DNA from: Magnolia sinica
Taxonomy: Eukaryota; Streptophyta; Magnoliopsida; Magnoliales; Magnoliaceae
DNA length: 64,000 bases
Direction of reading: 5' to 3'
Assembly: GCF_029962835.1 (NCBI RefSeq)
Contig: NC_080582.1
Span: 77,744,177-77,808,176 of the forward strand
A program made the position numbers and the translations under genes. A model generated the notes under the pieces. The model did not search any database, was not told the DNA's origin, and saw only the letters and a program-made list of their open reading frames with translations. Numbering within the stretch: the first letter of the stretch is position 1; the number at the start of each line of letters is the position of its first letter. Positions 34,333-45,210 of this stretch are shown piece by piece.

Positions 34333-35581
34333 GGCACACTTGAGGTGTGTGGCCCGTGGAGGCGAGTGACTCGTGTGAGGCGGAGCTCATGGATTTGGGG
34401 CCCACGAGGGGGCGAAACCCATGGATTTGAGCTCATGAGGAGGGTTCGGCCAAGGACCTAACCCATGGATTTGAAGCCGGGGCTATGAGATAAAGGGATT
34501 AATTTGCCATGCTCTAACAGTTCGAGCTTTTAGAGCAACTGGTTAATTGTCTTGCATCACTCATAGTCATCCGTTCGACGTTCTGGTCCTCGTCCTAAGA
34601 CCGCACACGTGCTGTAGGGAGTCCCACTTCAACTGGGACAATGGCCTCTACTCCGAATGAAAGGGAGAACGGGGTCTCCTTGGTTGAAGACCGAGCTGTA
34701 GTCTTATAGGCCCAAAGTACGAAAGGGAGCTCCTTGACCCAGGCACCTTTTGCCTTCTCGAGCTTGGTTTTGAGATGATTTTTTATTATTTTGTTAATCA
34801 CTTCGACTTGTCCATTCGATTAAGGGTGCTGAGGTGACGAATATGCATTTTGGATGCCGAGCTGCCTCCCATTGTCCGAGACGATGGTGTGCGGGATACC
34901 GAATCGACAGATGATATTCTTCCACACGAAATCGGTGACTTTATGCTCAGTGATTCTGGCCACGAGCTCAGCTTTTGCCCACTTTGTGAAATAATCAACT
35001 CCTACAATGGCGTATCGAGTCTGCCCTTTGCCCGGGGGTTATGACCCTATGATGTCAATACCCCATTGAGCGAACAACTAGGGTCCAGTCATGGGAATCA
35101 ACTATCGCATTTCCGAGCAAAGCGCTTAGCGTCATCTTGGAGGGTTAGCCAGAAGTAGCCTTACCGGATGACCTTGTGGGCTAAGTCTTGGCTGCTAGAG
35201 TGATTGCCACATATTCCTTCGTGAATTTCTTTCAGGACGTAGTCAGACTCTTCTGGTTGGAGGCACCTGAGATAGGGCAGGGAGAATGCCTTTTAAAATA
35301 AGACGTCCCCAATCATCACGTACCAGGCCGATTTGAGTTTGAGTCGTCGTGCCTCCAATTTGTCATCGGGGAGCTTTCCTTCTTTGAGGTACTCTATGAT
35401 CGGGTCCATCCAGCTTGGGGTCATGCATACGGGTAGAATGACATTCGACCTGAGCTGATTGATGCTCAACTCGACTAGAAACTCTATTGGGACAATATTC
35501 GGGATGACCCCTTCAATCGCAGACGCTAGCTTTGCTAGCGCATCCGCCCATGAGTTTTCCGCCCTTGAGATTAAATTGACA

Positions 35582-36088
35582 CTACACTTTTGGAATTTGC
35601 CCATCAATTCTTGAGCCTCGCACAGGTATGCAATCATGCGCATCTCCTTTGCCTGGTATTCTTCGGAGATCTGGTTGATGACAAGCTGAGAGTCGCAATG
35701 GACTTTGAGGACCCGAGCCCCCCATAGTCATCGCTAACCTGAGTTCCGCTAGCAGCGCTTCATATTCAGCCACGTTGTTCGAAGTTCGGAAACCAAACCT
35801 CAGAGCGTACTGGATTGATGTTAGGTTGACGGCTAGGAGGACGATCTCGGCTTCGCCATGTTTGGAGTTGGACAATCCGTCCACATACAACGTCCAGATG
35901 CTATGGTCAACTTTTGTCGTCCGAGTGATTTTGATCAACTGGCCGAGCCCTGTATCATTTGGCGTGGTGGTTGATCGGTAGGCTTTGCTTTCTTGACTAG
36001 ACTTGCTGGCTGGGTCGAGAGGTTCTTCTGGGCTGTCCGAGGCAGCCTTGTTCTCCTGACCAGTAAGCTCGACGATGAAGTCAGCCAC
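35582..36088 (-). pseudogene. Gypsy second (archaeal-type) RNase H
   Basis: The segment encodes WTLYVDGLSNSKHGEAEIVL and TSNNVAEYEALLAELRLAMT, the DG...N...AEYEALL pattern of the extra RNase H that Tat-lineage gypsy elements carry between RNase H and integrase. The frame then shifts. Adjacent motifs (IAYLCEAQELMGKFQKC, ADALAKLASA) continue in the other frame at 35643-35293. Confidence 0.8.
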
Positions 36089-36115
36089 TGCTTGACCCTC
36101 AATGGCGCTTCTTGG

Positions 36116-37375
36116 CTAGTACTTGATATCAAACTCGCTAAGCTCGATGGCCCATTTAGTGAGCCTCTCTGATACCTCGGGCCTCTGAAGTACCTGGCGG
36201 AGAGGCTGTTTGGTTAAGACTATTATCGTGTGAGTTTGGAAGTATGGGCGAAGCTGTCGAGATGATATTATCTGAGCTAGAGCCAGTTTTTCCAAGTCTG
36301 GATATTGCGCCTTGGTCAGAACTAAGGCTTTGCTGACGTAGTACACTAGACGTTGCTTCCCTTCAAATTCTCGGATGAGAGCAGAGCTGACTGCAGTTGC
36401 GGAGACTGCCAAGTACAATAACAAGGGCCCTCCCTGTTCTAGTTTTAATAGCAACGGGGGTGATCTTAGGTACTGTTTCAACCGTTGGAACGCTTGCTCT
36501 CAATTTAGGATCCATTCTGCCTTCTTATTACCCTTCAGCTGCTGAAAGAAGGGGAGGCATTTGTCGGTTGCCCTGGACACAAAGCGATTGATGGCGGCGA
36601 TCCTGCCGGTGAGGCACTAGATCTCCTTCACCGTACGAGGTGACTTCATATCTAGTAGAGCTTTGATTTTGTCGGGGTTTGTTTCGATTCCTCTTTGGCT
36701 GACTTGGAAACCGATGAACTTACCCGAGCTGACTCCGAACGCACACTTGGTCGAGTTCAACTTCATTTGGTATTGCTTTAAGATCGACAAAGCCTCGTCG
36801 AGGTCAGCTGCGTGGTTGGCGGCCTTGATGCTTTTCATCAGCATGTCGTCGACGTAGACCTCCACGGACCGTCCAATCTGTCGAGCAAACATTTTGTTCA
36901 CGAGTCACTGATATGTAGCTCCAGCATTATTCAATCTGAAAGGCATGACCCTGTAACTGTAAAGACCTTTGTCGGTGACGAAGGTCGTCTTCTGCTTGTC
37001 ACACGGGTGCATGTATATCTGATTATAGCCTGAGTATGTGTCCATGAATCTTAAGAGCTCATGTCCGGTCATGCTATCGACCAGCTGGTCGATTTTGAGG
37101 AGAAGAAAGTTGTCCTCGGGGCAGGCTTTATTCAGGTCGGTATAGTCGACGCAAACTCGCAATTTCCCGTTGGACTTCTTCACCAGGGCGACATTGGTGA
37201 TCCAGTCAGGGTAATAGACTAATTCGATAAACCCTGCATCTAAAAGCTTATGGACCTCTTTTACGATTACGGCATATCGCTCTGGCTCAAACACTTTCCT
37301 CTTCTGTCTGACCGATTTGCAATCAGGATCTACGATCAACTTGTGGACCATCACCTCGGGGCTAATGCCTGACAT
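36116..37375 (-). pseudogene. Gypsy reverse transcriptase and RNase H
   Basis: Segment 37375-36905 has the N-terminal RT motifs KLRVCVDYTDLNKACPEDNF, LLRFMDTYSGYNQIYMHP and SYRVMPFRLNNAGATYQ. A stop separates it from 36901-36617, which carries the catalytic YVDDML box. RNase H follows at 36481-36116 with LLLYLAVSATAVSSALIREF and KALVLTKAQYPDLEKLALA. At least two stops fall between these blocks. Confidence 0.88.
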
Positions 37376-37546
37376 ATCCTGATGGGACTAGGCGAATACG
37401 TCGGCATTGCGTCGGAGGAGATCCATCATTTGCTTTCGGGAGTCGAGAGCCAGCAATGATCCGATCTGGACTAATTGGGTCGGATCAGACTTGTCAAGGG
37501 GAATAGTCAAAAGATCTTCTATTGGAGATCCTCTTTCTGATGAATC

Positions 37547-38110
37547 TTACCTAAGGTCAAGCGAGTTGACTACTAGGGTCTGGACGGGAGCTTTAGTTCT
37601 CAGAGCGGTTGAGTAACACTGCCGAGCTTCACGCTGGTCTCCTCGGAGATAGCCGACCTCATCATCAGTAGAAAATTTCATCATGAGGTGGTATGTGGAT
37701 ACCATGACTCTCATGGAGTTAAGGGACAATCATCCGATGATGACATTGTATGCTAAGGGGTAGTCCACCACTAAGAAGTCGACCATTGTGGTGGTCTGAT
37801 TCTACCCTTCTCCTACAGTGACAGGGAGTAGGATAGAACCCTCAGAGATGACTTTATCTCCCGCAAAGCCGTGCAGCGGGGTCTTAACGGGTCGGAGACG
37901 TGACCTATCAATCCTCATCTTATTGAACACTTCGGCGAAGAGTATATCGGCTAAGCTACCTGTGTCTATGAGAATGCGATATACTTTTCAATTAGCTATA
38001 GTCATAGCTACGACTAGAGCATCGTTGTGTGGGTGCTGGATACCGCAAGCGTCCTTGGAAAATATCAGATTGCATGGGCGCATCCGCTGTTCTTTGGAGG
38101 GTCTGCTGGT
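37547..38110 (-). pseudogene. Gypsy aspartic protease region
   Basis: The minus strand encodes YRILIDTGSLADILFAEVF with the DTG catalytic triad near 37960, followed by MRIDRSRLRPVKTPLHGFAG, the usual retropepsin context in plant gypsy elements. Stop codons follow near 37800 and 37730, breaking the frame before the reverse transcriptase. Confidence 0.75.
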
Positions 38111-38269
38111 GAGATGAATATAATGGTCAAGGTCGGTACTCTGAGCACGGGCCTTCCGGGCTCGGTTTGAGTCACCACCTCCTCCCGACTCGCCACAGAT
38201 GGTAAAGATCTCGAGATTACCGTCGACGGCTCTGTTGGGTTGTTCATCTTTCCGACCTAATCATTCCCC

Positions 38270-39722
38270 TTTGATGTACTCTCACAGATGCCCGTTGCGG
38301 ATGAGGGCTTTGATCTCTTCCTTGAGGTCGAAATAATCGCAGGTGGTGTGGCTATGGTCGCGGTGGAAGCGGCATTATTTTCGCTTATCCCACTGGTCTG
38401 CGTTGGTCTTCATACAACTCGGCCACTTCAGCAGTCGTTTATCTCGGACTTCTAGAAGGACTTGTTTTGGCGAGGCATTGAGAGGGGTGTACCTACTGAA
38501 CCGACTCTCAGGATGTCTGCTCGGCCGCTGACCTCTTGTTTTATCCTCGTTGGGTCTCTTTTTGTTATAGGTCGCCCGGGGTGGGGCTTACTCTTTGCGC
38601 TTTTTGTCCTTCGCCGAGCTCTCGGTATTCCGTGTAGCCTTTCAGGAATTGAAGAGGTCTTCGGCATTAGAGTACTTCTGTGCTCAATTCATGAGCTCTC
38701 CCAGGGTCGTCGAAGGGTTCTTCCCTATTGAAAAGAGGAACCTCCCTTCCCTGAGACTGACTATCGTAGCGGTCAGAGCTATTTTGTCCGAGTAATCGTC
38801 AACCTGCACTACCTCCCCATTGAACCACACAATGTATTCTTTCATGGTTTCTCCTTCTCTTTGCTTGATGGTGAGCAGGTGAGTAGACGGTTTTTGCCAT
38901 TCCTTCCCGACAATAAACTGTGTCAGGAATGCCTTACTGAGGTCAGCGAAAGAGCTGATCGACCTCGGCTTTAGTTGCCTGTACCAGCTCCGCGCATCTC
39001 TTGTCAAGGTCAAGGAGAAGGCATGACACATGTTTGGCTTGGACGCCGACTGGAGCTCCATCCAAGCTCTGTAGGATTCTAGATGCTCAGTAGGGTCTCC
39101 AGAACCCGAATATGGGGTGATGGGTGGCATCCGGAACCTCGAGGGTAGAGCAGAGCTCATGGTGTCGTTGATGAATGGTGGCCCTTTTTCCTCCATCATT
39201 ACGTCTATCGAAGTCGGGGCTTGCGCCCGATAAGCTTGGCGCATGATGCCGATCTGACCCCGCAGCTCGTCAAGCTGGACCTCCCAGGGATCCTTGTTCT
39301 CGGCGACAGTTTTGAGGTTCAGATCTTTCTCGGGTGCTTTCCCACGCCTCCTCTTCTCGAGGCTCCATCATTGAGGTCCCTGAAACATGAGACGGTGCCT
39401 AAGCGGATATGCCACGAGATACTTCTCTCTGAGAATTAGCTAAAGTAGAGTTCTCGACAGCCACCTGGGCAACCATCTCCTGATTAGGGAGGGGGAGTTG
39501 CCTTTCTAGCATTTGCCTCATTTGGCCGAGCTCACTGGCCAGTTTTTCGACCTGGTTCTGCAAGGAAAGGTAGCGGCCTCTCCGGTTCCGAGATTGTTGC
39601 ACCGGGCCCGTAGGAGCGGACTTGGTTTGGAGTTGGGAAGACGAGTTCTGACGATTGGGCTGCCCAATAGGCTCAGGGCTGGCAGCAACAGTGGTGGGAG
39701 GGGCTTTCCTTCCTTTCGCCAT
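38270..39722 (-). pseudogene. Gypsy gag (broken)
   Basis: The first Met after the LTR is at 39722 (MAKGRKAPPTTVAAS). A Pro/Gln/Asn-rich N-terminus runs to about 39399. The retrotransposon gag core spans 39244-38684 with motifs RMPPITPYSGSGDPTEHLES, FSLTLTRDARSWYRQL and AFLTQFIVGKEWQKPSTHLL. A zinc-knuckle-like segment around 38290-38390 reads [20 protein letters not shown], the Cys/His pattern seen at the end of Tat-type gag. Stops interrupt the frame between these blocks, including one just before the knuckle, so the protein cannot be made whole. Confidence 0.8.
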
Positions 39723-39765
39723 TGTTCTTTTCTGATAAAGCAGGAACGACTTTTGATGTCGTTTC

Positions 39766-39783
39766 CCATAGATGGCGCCAAAA
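39766..39783 (-). other. Gypsy primer-binding site
   Basis: Directly inside the 5' LTR the minus strand reads TTTGGCGCCATCTATGGG. The TGGCGCC start is typical of tRNA-complementary primer sites in plant Tat/Athila-type gypsy elements. I do not assign the exact tRNA. Confidence 0.65.
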
Positions 39784-40733
39784 TGTTGAGGCAAGAATCT
39801 GGACCGCCCTCTTTTGACCTCCGAGCACCTGCACAGGAGAAGAACAAAGGAGACCCTCCGATACCAATATTAGGCCTGGAATCTGGGTTTGGTCGTGATT
39901 GAAGGGTTTAGGGCGAGAGATTCTGCGTACCTTTTCAGTGGGAGTAGGTCCTCTATTTATAGTGCATGGAGGATAGGGTCGTCCGCAATCTTAGGCACGA
40001 CTTCAGCTGTTAGGCGGGATGTGCGCGAATGGTGAATGTGGGCAGCTACCCTGGAATTATGCGGTGGACGGTTACGCGCTAGTGATGGGTGTCAACGGTT
40101 ACCCCAGAGTCGTGCATAGTTGAGGAAAATCATCCGCCCAGCCGAGGAGGTTGGTCGGCATGATTCTAGTCAGGACATTATGGGTCAGCATGGTGTGGAT
40201 CCCTCAGTAGGACATCACAAAGATTCAGGCTGAACCTCTGTTTACATGTGTCAGAACCGAACTAGACCAACTGATTGAGCGGATGGAGCCGACCCGAACC
40301 GAGCTGAGCTGAACCCAACGATTGGCCGAGGATTGGCTGAGCGTTGCCCTGAGCCGAGCTGAACTCATCGATTGATCGGCCAGGGATTGCTCTGAGGAGC
40401 TTGGAAGTTCTATATTGGTCATCTGGGCTATTGGTTTTTCCGAGCTGGAGGTTGGGCCTATCTTCTCTTCAGTTCCATCTGTCCTCGATGAGCTCTTCCT
40501 CAACTTTACCGAGCCAATCAACCCCTTGGGCCTGTCCTAAGCTGAGCTGGATTGACCAGGGCATTTCAAGACAGTCCTTGTGAGGCGCATAGGTGGAAGC
40601 TTGGGGGCGTGCACTGCCGAAGACTGTGCTTGGGGAAGTGAACTCCAGCTCCTCTGGGCATGGTGGTGCAGGAGTGTGTGCTTGTCAGCTCGATCCGACC
40701 CTGAGGATGGTCGCACTATATTTCCCCATAACA
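39784..40733 (-). repeat. Gypsy 5' LTR
   Basis: About 950 bp with intact TGTTGAGG and CCATAACA ends. It holds the promoter for leftward transcription into gag. Confidence 0.92.
39954..39961 (-). promoter_or_regulatory. TATA box of the gypsy 5' LTR
   Basis: TATAAATA on the minus strand, in the context CACTATAAATAGAGGAC, about 170 bp before the LTR/internal boundary. The same context is conserved in the other LTR at 19720-19727. Confidence 0.7.
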
Positions 40734-40948
40734 GCTACCATTAGCATTAACTCTATCCAAAGTCTTTTTCAATGCTTCACCTGTTTGCACACAGGTATCA
40801 TCACTCGATATCATATTTCTAAATCAATTTTTTTCTGCACAAACTTAATTTCAAGCATATACTAACCCCATTCAAAATTTCTAATTAGAATTTAAAGCAT
40901 CTAATCATTCTATTCATAACGAACAGATGAAAGAAAAGAAAAATGTAC

Positions 40949-41074
40949 CTCCCCATAGCTAGCATAGCGCCACTGCAGAAGAGAGTTTCTCATGGATTCC
41001 TGATCTTGCATCAATCTTTCCAAACCATGTTTCTGGCTCTCTCGTGCTTCTGGACTATATTCGAAATCATGAAC
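40949..41074 (-). other. Candidate internal exon, unidentified gene
   Basis: The minus strand reads TTCAG/GTTCATG ... GGGGAG/GTACATT, a clean 126-bp in-frame exon of 42 codons (VHDFEYSPEARESQKHGLER, then LMQDQESMRNSLLQWRYASY). The sequence is charged and helical-looking and unlike any retroelement domain. I do not recognise the protein. It lies 210 bp beyond the right edge of the nested gypsy complex. Similar exon-like pieces occur at 42369-42461 and perhaps 41420-41495, all minus strand. Confidence 0.55.
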
Positions 41075-41414
41075 CTGAATTTTTTTTTAAAAAATAAATG
41101 AAAGAAAAAAGAAAGAAAGAAAGAAAGAAAGCATCACATGAAAACCTGTTGATAATAGACTGGCTAAAGAAGAATTTCCATATATAAAACTAGAATTATT
41201 GGTTAACCATTTCAAACAGTACCTATTATCAAATGATGGAAAGCATCTGTGTAGCACATTCACTTACAACTCCACTGTAGCAGAATCTGCCATGGTGGTA
41301 TCTGTCATGTGAGTGTGTTGAAACAGTCTATCAAGATACTTATGGACCATCAAAAATAGCTTGCAAGAAATTTCTTAATTTATGATCAGACGAATTCAGT
41401 CTGCACTTCTACCC

Positions 41415-41500
41415 TCTAACATTCCCAGATCTCTGAAGTTGTTCATCTTCCCACTGAGCATTATCAGTAGTAAACTGTGATAACTTCTTGTTCTAAGTGA
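41415..41500 (-). other. Weak candidate exon
   Basis: After a minus-strand TTAG the frame NKKLSQFTTDNAQWEDEQLQ is open and reaches GTAGAA, a possible donor. Context with the neighbouring candidate exons is the only support. Confidence 0.25.
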
Positions 41501-42368
41501 CATCGTTGTTCCATCATTGTGTATCTGCAATCCACATACATACAATCTACATAAGTGGGACTAAAAACTCAGCTTACGTGTGACTTATAATCCTCTAGGC
41601 TAAGCCCAAACCTGGCCAGGGTGGACTCAAGCTTCACATTCCAGTCAAGTCCAATTGCACCTCTAGATACAGTTTTGGGTTCCAGGAAGTAGAACAATAG
41701 TACAAAAGTCTCAAATGGTGATGTTGCCTTTACAAGTTCCAGCTAGTTTCTTACATGCATGCAGACATGAGAAAATACCTATATCCAAGTAGGGAAAATG
41801 TGAACCCAACATCATTTTTTTATTCTTATTCTTTTTTCCTTTCTGAACTAAGCTTCCATCCAATGTCAAGAATTTCCTTAATTTATGTTATCAAGCACCT
41901 CATAGTCCCATTCATTTTATATGCATTAGTTTTGGCTACATTACATTTTTGTTAGTCTGGTTTAATTGGATGTGTCACACACCTCACTAATTTATTTAAG
42001 AAATCTAAGGTGAAAACCAGTACTTCTTTTGTGTGAGAGAGAGAGAGAGAGAGTACATGAAATTTGTGAGAGAATCTGATTGAGAGAGATTGGCAAGCTA
42101 TGGTTGGCACTGGCCCAAATGGAATGCTATGACTAGCCACGAGAAGCATATCTGAAATGGAATATAGAGGATCCAAAATCATCTTAAATCTTTAGTATGT
42201 ACATACATAACATTCAAATCTACCATTGACAAGCTACTTTCTTTAAAGAGCTTGTCGAATGCAAATTAGTAGAGCCAAAATAGGGCATGACCCACCCATG
42301 ATCTGTCCCAACAATTCAAGGGTCATGGTGTTTGGACTTACTCAAATTTGGAATGGACATTGGCGCAC

Positions 42369-42461
42369 CTTGACATCCTTGACATCTTGCACTTCAGGAA
42401 AATCCAGTAGATCAAGATAAATAGTATGGACGGTGCGCATATGCTCCTCCATGTCAAAGCT
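42369..42461 (-). other. Candidate internal exon, unidentified gene
   Basis: The minus strand reads TTTAG/C-AGC ... GTCAAG/GTGCGC. The frame encodes SFDMEEHMRTVHTIYLDLLD then FPEVQDVKDVK, open through the exon. The exact acceptor (TAG at 42463-42465 or CAG at 42460-42462) is uncertain. Protein not recognised. Confidence 0.5.
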
Positions 42462-44327
42462 GCTAAATATGCACAAACAAGGGAAATAAGAAGTGAGAGT
42501 TTTAGAATGATCACATTAATGAGCAACATAACTAGCAATAGGAACATGGAATCTGGACTACGATTGGAACCATGGTAACAGGATCCTTCCCATTGTTTAG
42601 ATGATTTTTATCAAATCTAAATGCAAACTAATGATCCACTCAAAAATTGCCATGTCTAAGCTATCAATTCTGTGCAATGATCAAACACTATTTTCTAGAA
42701 CTAGCAGACATTAAAAAATGGAACCTGAAATTAAAGATACAAGCAGACTCTTGTGAACTTTCCTCCAGCGGTTTTGTGACCGCCAGTAAAAGTCATCGTA
42801 AAAGCGCCACCCAAACATCACCATGGACCCCAAATCAACAGTGGTCAGATTTCCACATCAAGCACCAGCTGCATACATATAATACAGAAGGGAAAAAGTA
42901 TCACCTTCAACATGTGCGTGCATGTGGCCTCAACTGCAGCTGACCATGACTGTCAGCCAAATTTCCACACCAAAAATCCAGAAGTCCAATTCAGAAGCAA
43001 GCCAATTAGTGCTAAGATGGAACTAACAGCAATGCAGAGAACTTGGAACCTGAAATTCGAAACCAGTAGTGGATAGCTTGGATATTTCCAAGAAAGCAAC
43101 TAAGTCATGAGAAATTCACCATAAGAATATAAAAAAGTATATAAATTAAAAAACGTTGGTGGATAGCGTGGATATTGGTAAGAAAGCTTGCATAGTTAGT
43201 GCAAGATGCCGCATTAAATACTTGCACATGATGCATAAACTGTCTTGGCATCCTAAAGATCCATCGAGGGTCAAATCAAAGGGCCCGTATAGATGTATAG
43301 TCAAGGAAGAAGATTCTCTCTATAAAGATCCAATGTCAATACTCCAGTCAAGTTCATTAGGAGCTTGTCCTGTTTTATAAATGACTAGTTTTAATGCATG
43401 TATATGTGTCAACTGCAGAAAATCAGTAACCCATCATCCAGAATACGATTTTTCAGCCTTTTGCATACCAGGTTGTCTAAACCAGACATTAAATTGGCAG
43501 AACTGCATCCCATTGGCCCATCTTCCTAAGGACATCCAAGCAAAAATAAAATAAATCCACTACTCAATTAGTTCTCCTAGGATGTACTTTGGTTGAAAAA
43601 AATATAACCAAACACCTTGAAGAAATACCCTTCTTGAATAATTAAGGATCAAGGTAGCAAATTATCCTCAAAATCTCAGCTTCAATGGGTTCTCCTTAAA
43701 AGAATGGCACTTAAAAATAACAGAATCCAATTAACAAAATGCCATGATTCATCAAACATGAAAGCTAACAAAAAAAACCAAGCAAAATCTGGTCGTTGGA
43801 GAAGAATACTAAGACGGTTTCGCCCCCAGATGCACACCCAAGCTGCTCACCCCTTGTGCCACCGTGTGAAGATCCATCAAGAAATGGTTTATATGGCACA
43901 TTCAGTAGTTCCCGTGATATGGTTTAGACATGATAATACATACATATACCGCGATATGGTTTAGACATGATATACATACATATGGATAGAGTATTCTCAT
44001 TTTCAATGTTTTCTTATTTTTTATTTTTTTTTGTAAAATCTCCCCAAAAATAAAATATTATCAATTTATAAATAGTTATAAACTTTTAAATATACAGGTA
44101 TAAAATTAATTATTTTAACTTTTATATATTTTTTCATAAAAGATTGAGATAATTTTGCAATAAATAGCGAAAATTTAAAACTTTCGGTGTTTTAAAATAT
44201 CTTGCAATATTATCATGATAATATTGTTTAATCATTTTTCTGCAAAACAATGTCGTGGTATTTTAAAAATCTCGGCAACATTTGTGACAATGGTCTACGT
44301 CAGCTAACCAAATAAAAGAATGACTAC

Positions 44328-44330
<3 letters not shown>
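42462..44330. other. Stretch without a supported gene
   Basis: Contains CACTA-like subterminal sequence (CAGCGGTTTTGTGACCGCC near 42765-42790), a short tandem duplication 'GATATGGTTTAGACATGAT' (43915-43980) and an AT-rich tract (43990-44270). No gene supported. Confidence 0.45.

Positions 44331-44373
<43 letters not shown>
44331..44373. repeat. (CT)n microsatellite
   Basis: About 21 CT units without interruption. Confidence 0.97.
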
Positions 44374-44376
<3 letters not shown>

Positions 44377-44413
44377 CTTGGGGTTTGAATCCAATGCCTC
44401 AATGTTGAATCGA

Positions 44414-44485
44414 CGAGCCTTTTGTCCAGGCAGGGAAGCCATATTTCAGCGAGCCTTCTGTCCAGGCAGGGAAGCCATATTTCAG
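44414..44485. repeat. Tandem duplication, 36-bp unit
   Basis: Two copies beginning CGAGCCTTTTGTCCAGGCAG (44414) and CGAGCCTTCTGTCCAGGCAG (44450). One substitution was noticed. Confidence 0.92.
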
Positions 44486-44989
44486 CAATGTAGAGCAATT
44501 GCGTGCATTGATGGCGGATTTGGAGAACGACATCAATGAAGACGGAACAACAATGTTTGTGTCACGAGCTCAGATTGGGCTTCCCGGTTTGGGATTATTG
44601 GATTTGATGGTTGCCACTACGGGTGGATGATGGAACTAAAGCGCTGGATTTAATGGTGGATGATTGCAGGTGGAGATGGGTTTTGCTGTTGATGATGAGG
44701 GACAGGCAGCCTCTTATGATGGTAGTTGCTGTTGATGGAGGTTGGGTAGCTGTGCACTGGGACAAGATCCGCTGCGACCGGATATGGGGAAGACTCTGGA
44801 TAGCGGTGGTGGTTAATGGGTTAGGGTTTGGAGAAGAAAGCAGGACAATAGTGGTAGTCTGCTAGGGTTCGTAATAACGACGATTGGGGGTTTGGAGAAG
44901 AAATAGGCTTTTGACGTAAATGGTAAAAAAAAGTCAAGGGGAAAACGAATTTTTATTACGAGAGAGCATGGGTGTTTATTTTTCCTGCA

Positions 44990-45096
44990 GTTGTTTCCTA
45001 CATTAAGGAGTGAGCCCCAATGATTCATATCTAAACCCACAGTTTGTGTTAGCCGCCGGTAAAAATGCGCTGACAATTCCCACATTTCTTGTAGTG
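44990..45096. mobile_element. CACTA-type transposon terminus
   Basis: The segment ends TTTCTTGTAGTG at 45085-45096, the complement of the canonical CACTACAAGAAA terminus, with GCCGGTAAAAATGCGC subterminal sequence inside it. The element body would lie to the left. No matching left terminus was located. Confidence 0.6.
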
Positions 45097-45210
45097 TGGA
45101 CAACTTGTGGTTTAACTAGTTGAACTCTTAACCCTTTCTTTATAAAGGAAGGTCGGTAGAAATAGTGAATGCAAAGTGGATTAATAACAGTGATGCTGGT
45201 TTTTTTTAAA

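Larger units (their letters stand above)
33539..34564. mobile_element. TRIM retrotransposon, copy 1, with nested hAT element
   Basis: Two LTR-like repeats, 33544-33849 (306 bp) and 33903-34559 (about 282 bp after removing an insertion), enclose only 53 bp. That spacer holds TGGTATCAGAGCAGG from 33853, complementary to initiator tRNA-Met, and ACTGGGGGTGAT, a minimal polypurine tract. Flanking duplication CTCAT is perfect (33539-33543 and 34560-34564). LTRs begin TAATGCRGGGG and end TGCATCA, an unusual TA rather than TG start, supported by the second copy. It has no coding capacity: a terminal-repeat retrotransposon in miniature. It lies in the gypsy integrase. Confidence 0.88.
33293..35290 (-). 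pseudogene. Gypsy integrase (broken, split by a TRIM)
   Basis: The zinc-binding part near 35100-35230 reads EIHEGICGNHSSSQDLAHKV in a decayed frame. The C-terminal part continues at 34801-34595 (WVKELPFVLWAYKTTARSST, ETPFSLSFGVEAIVPVEVGL), is interrupted by the TRIM at 33544-34559, and resumes at 33538-33298 (LDLLEETGELAKLKIMARQQ, RRFRPGDLVLCK, GPTWEGPYQIIS). The copia insertion cuts it at SYRLEDLD. Many stops occur in the catalytic region. Confidence 0.8.
19526..40738 (-). mobile_element. Ty3/gypsy retrotransposon, Tat type, with nested insertions
   Basis: LTRs lie at 19531-20490 and 39784-40733. They are flanked by a perfect 5-bp duplication GCTAC (19526-19530 and 40734-40738). Transcription is leftward: the 5' LTR is the right-hand one. 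On the minus strand a TTTGGCGCCATCTATGGG primer site follows the right LTR, and a GTAGGGGGCTTT polypurine tract precedes the left LTR. Domains run gag, protease, reverse transcriptase, RNase H, a second RNase H, then integrase. The second RNase H before integrase is characteristic of the Tat/Ogre lineage. Removing the copia (with one TSD) and TRIM insertions leaves about 8.2 kb, a normal size. Stops and frameshifts throughout show that it is dead. The LTRs differ at many sites by eye, more than the copia LTRs, matching the nesting order. Confidence 0.92.
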
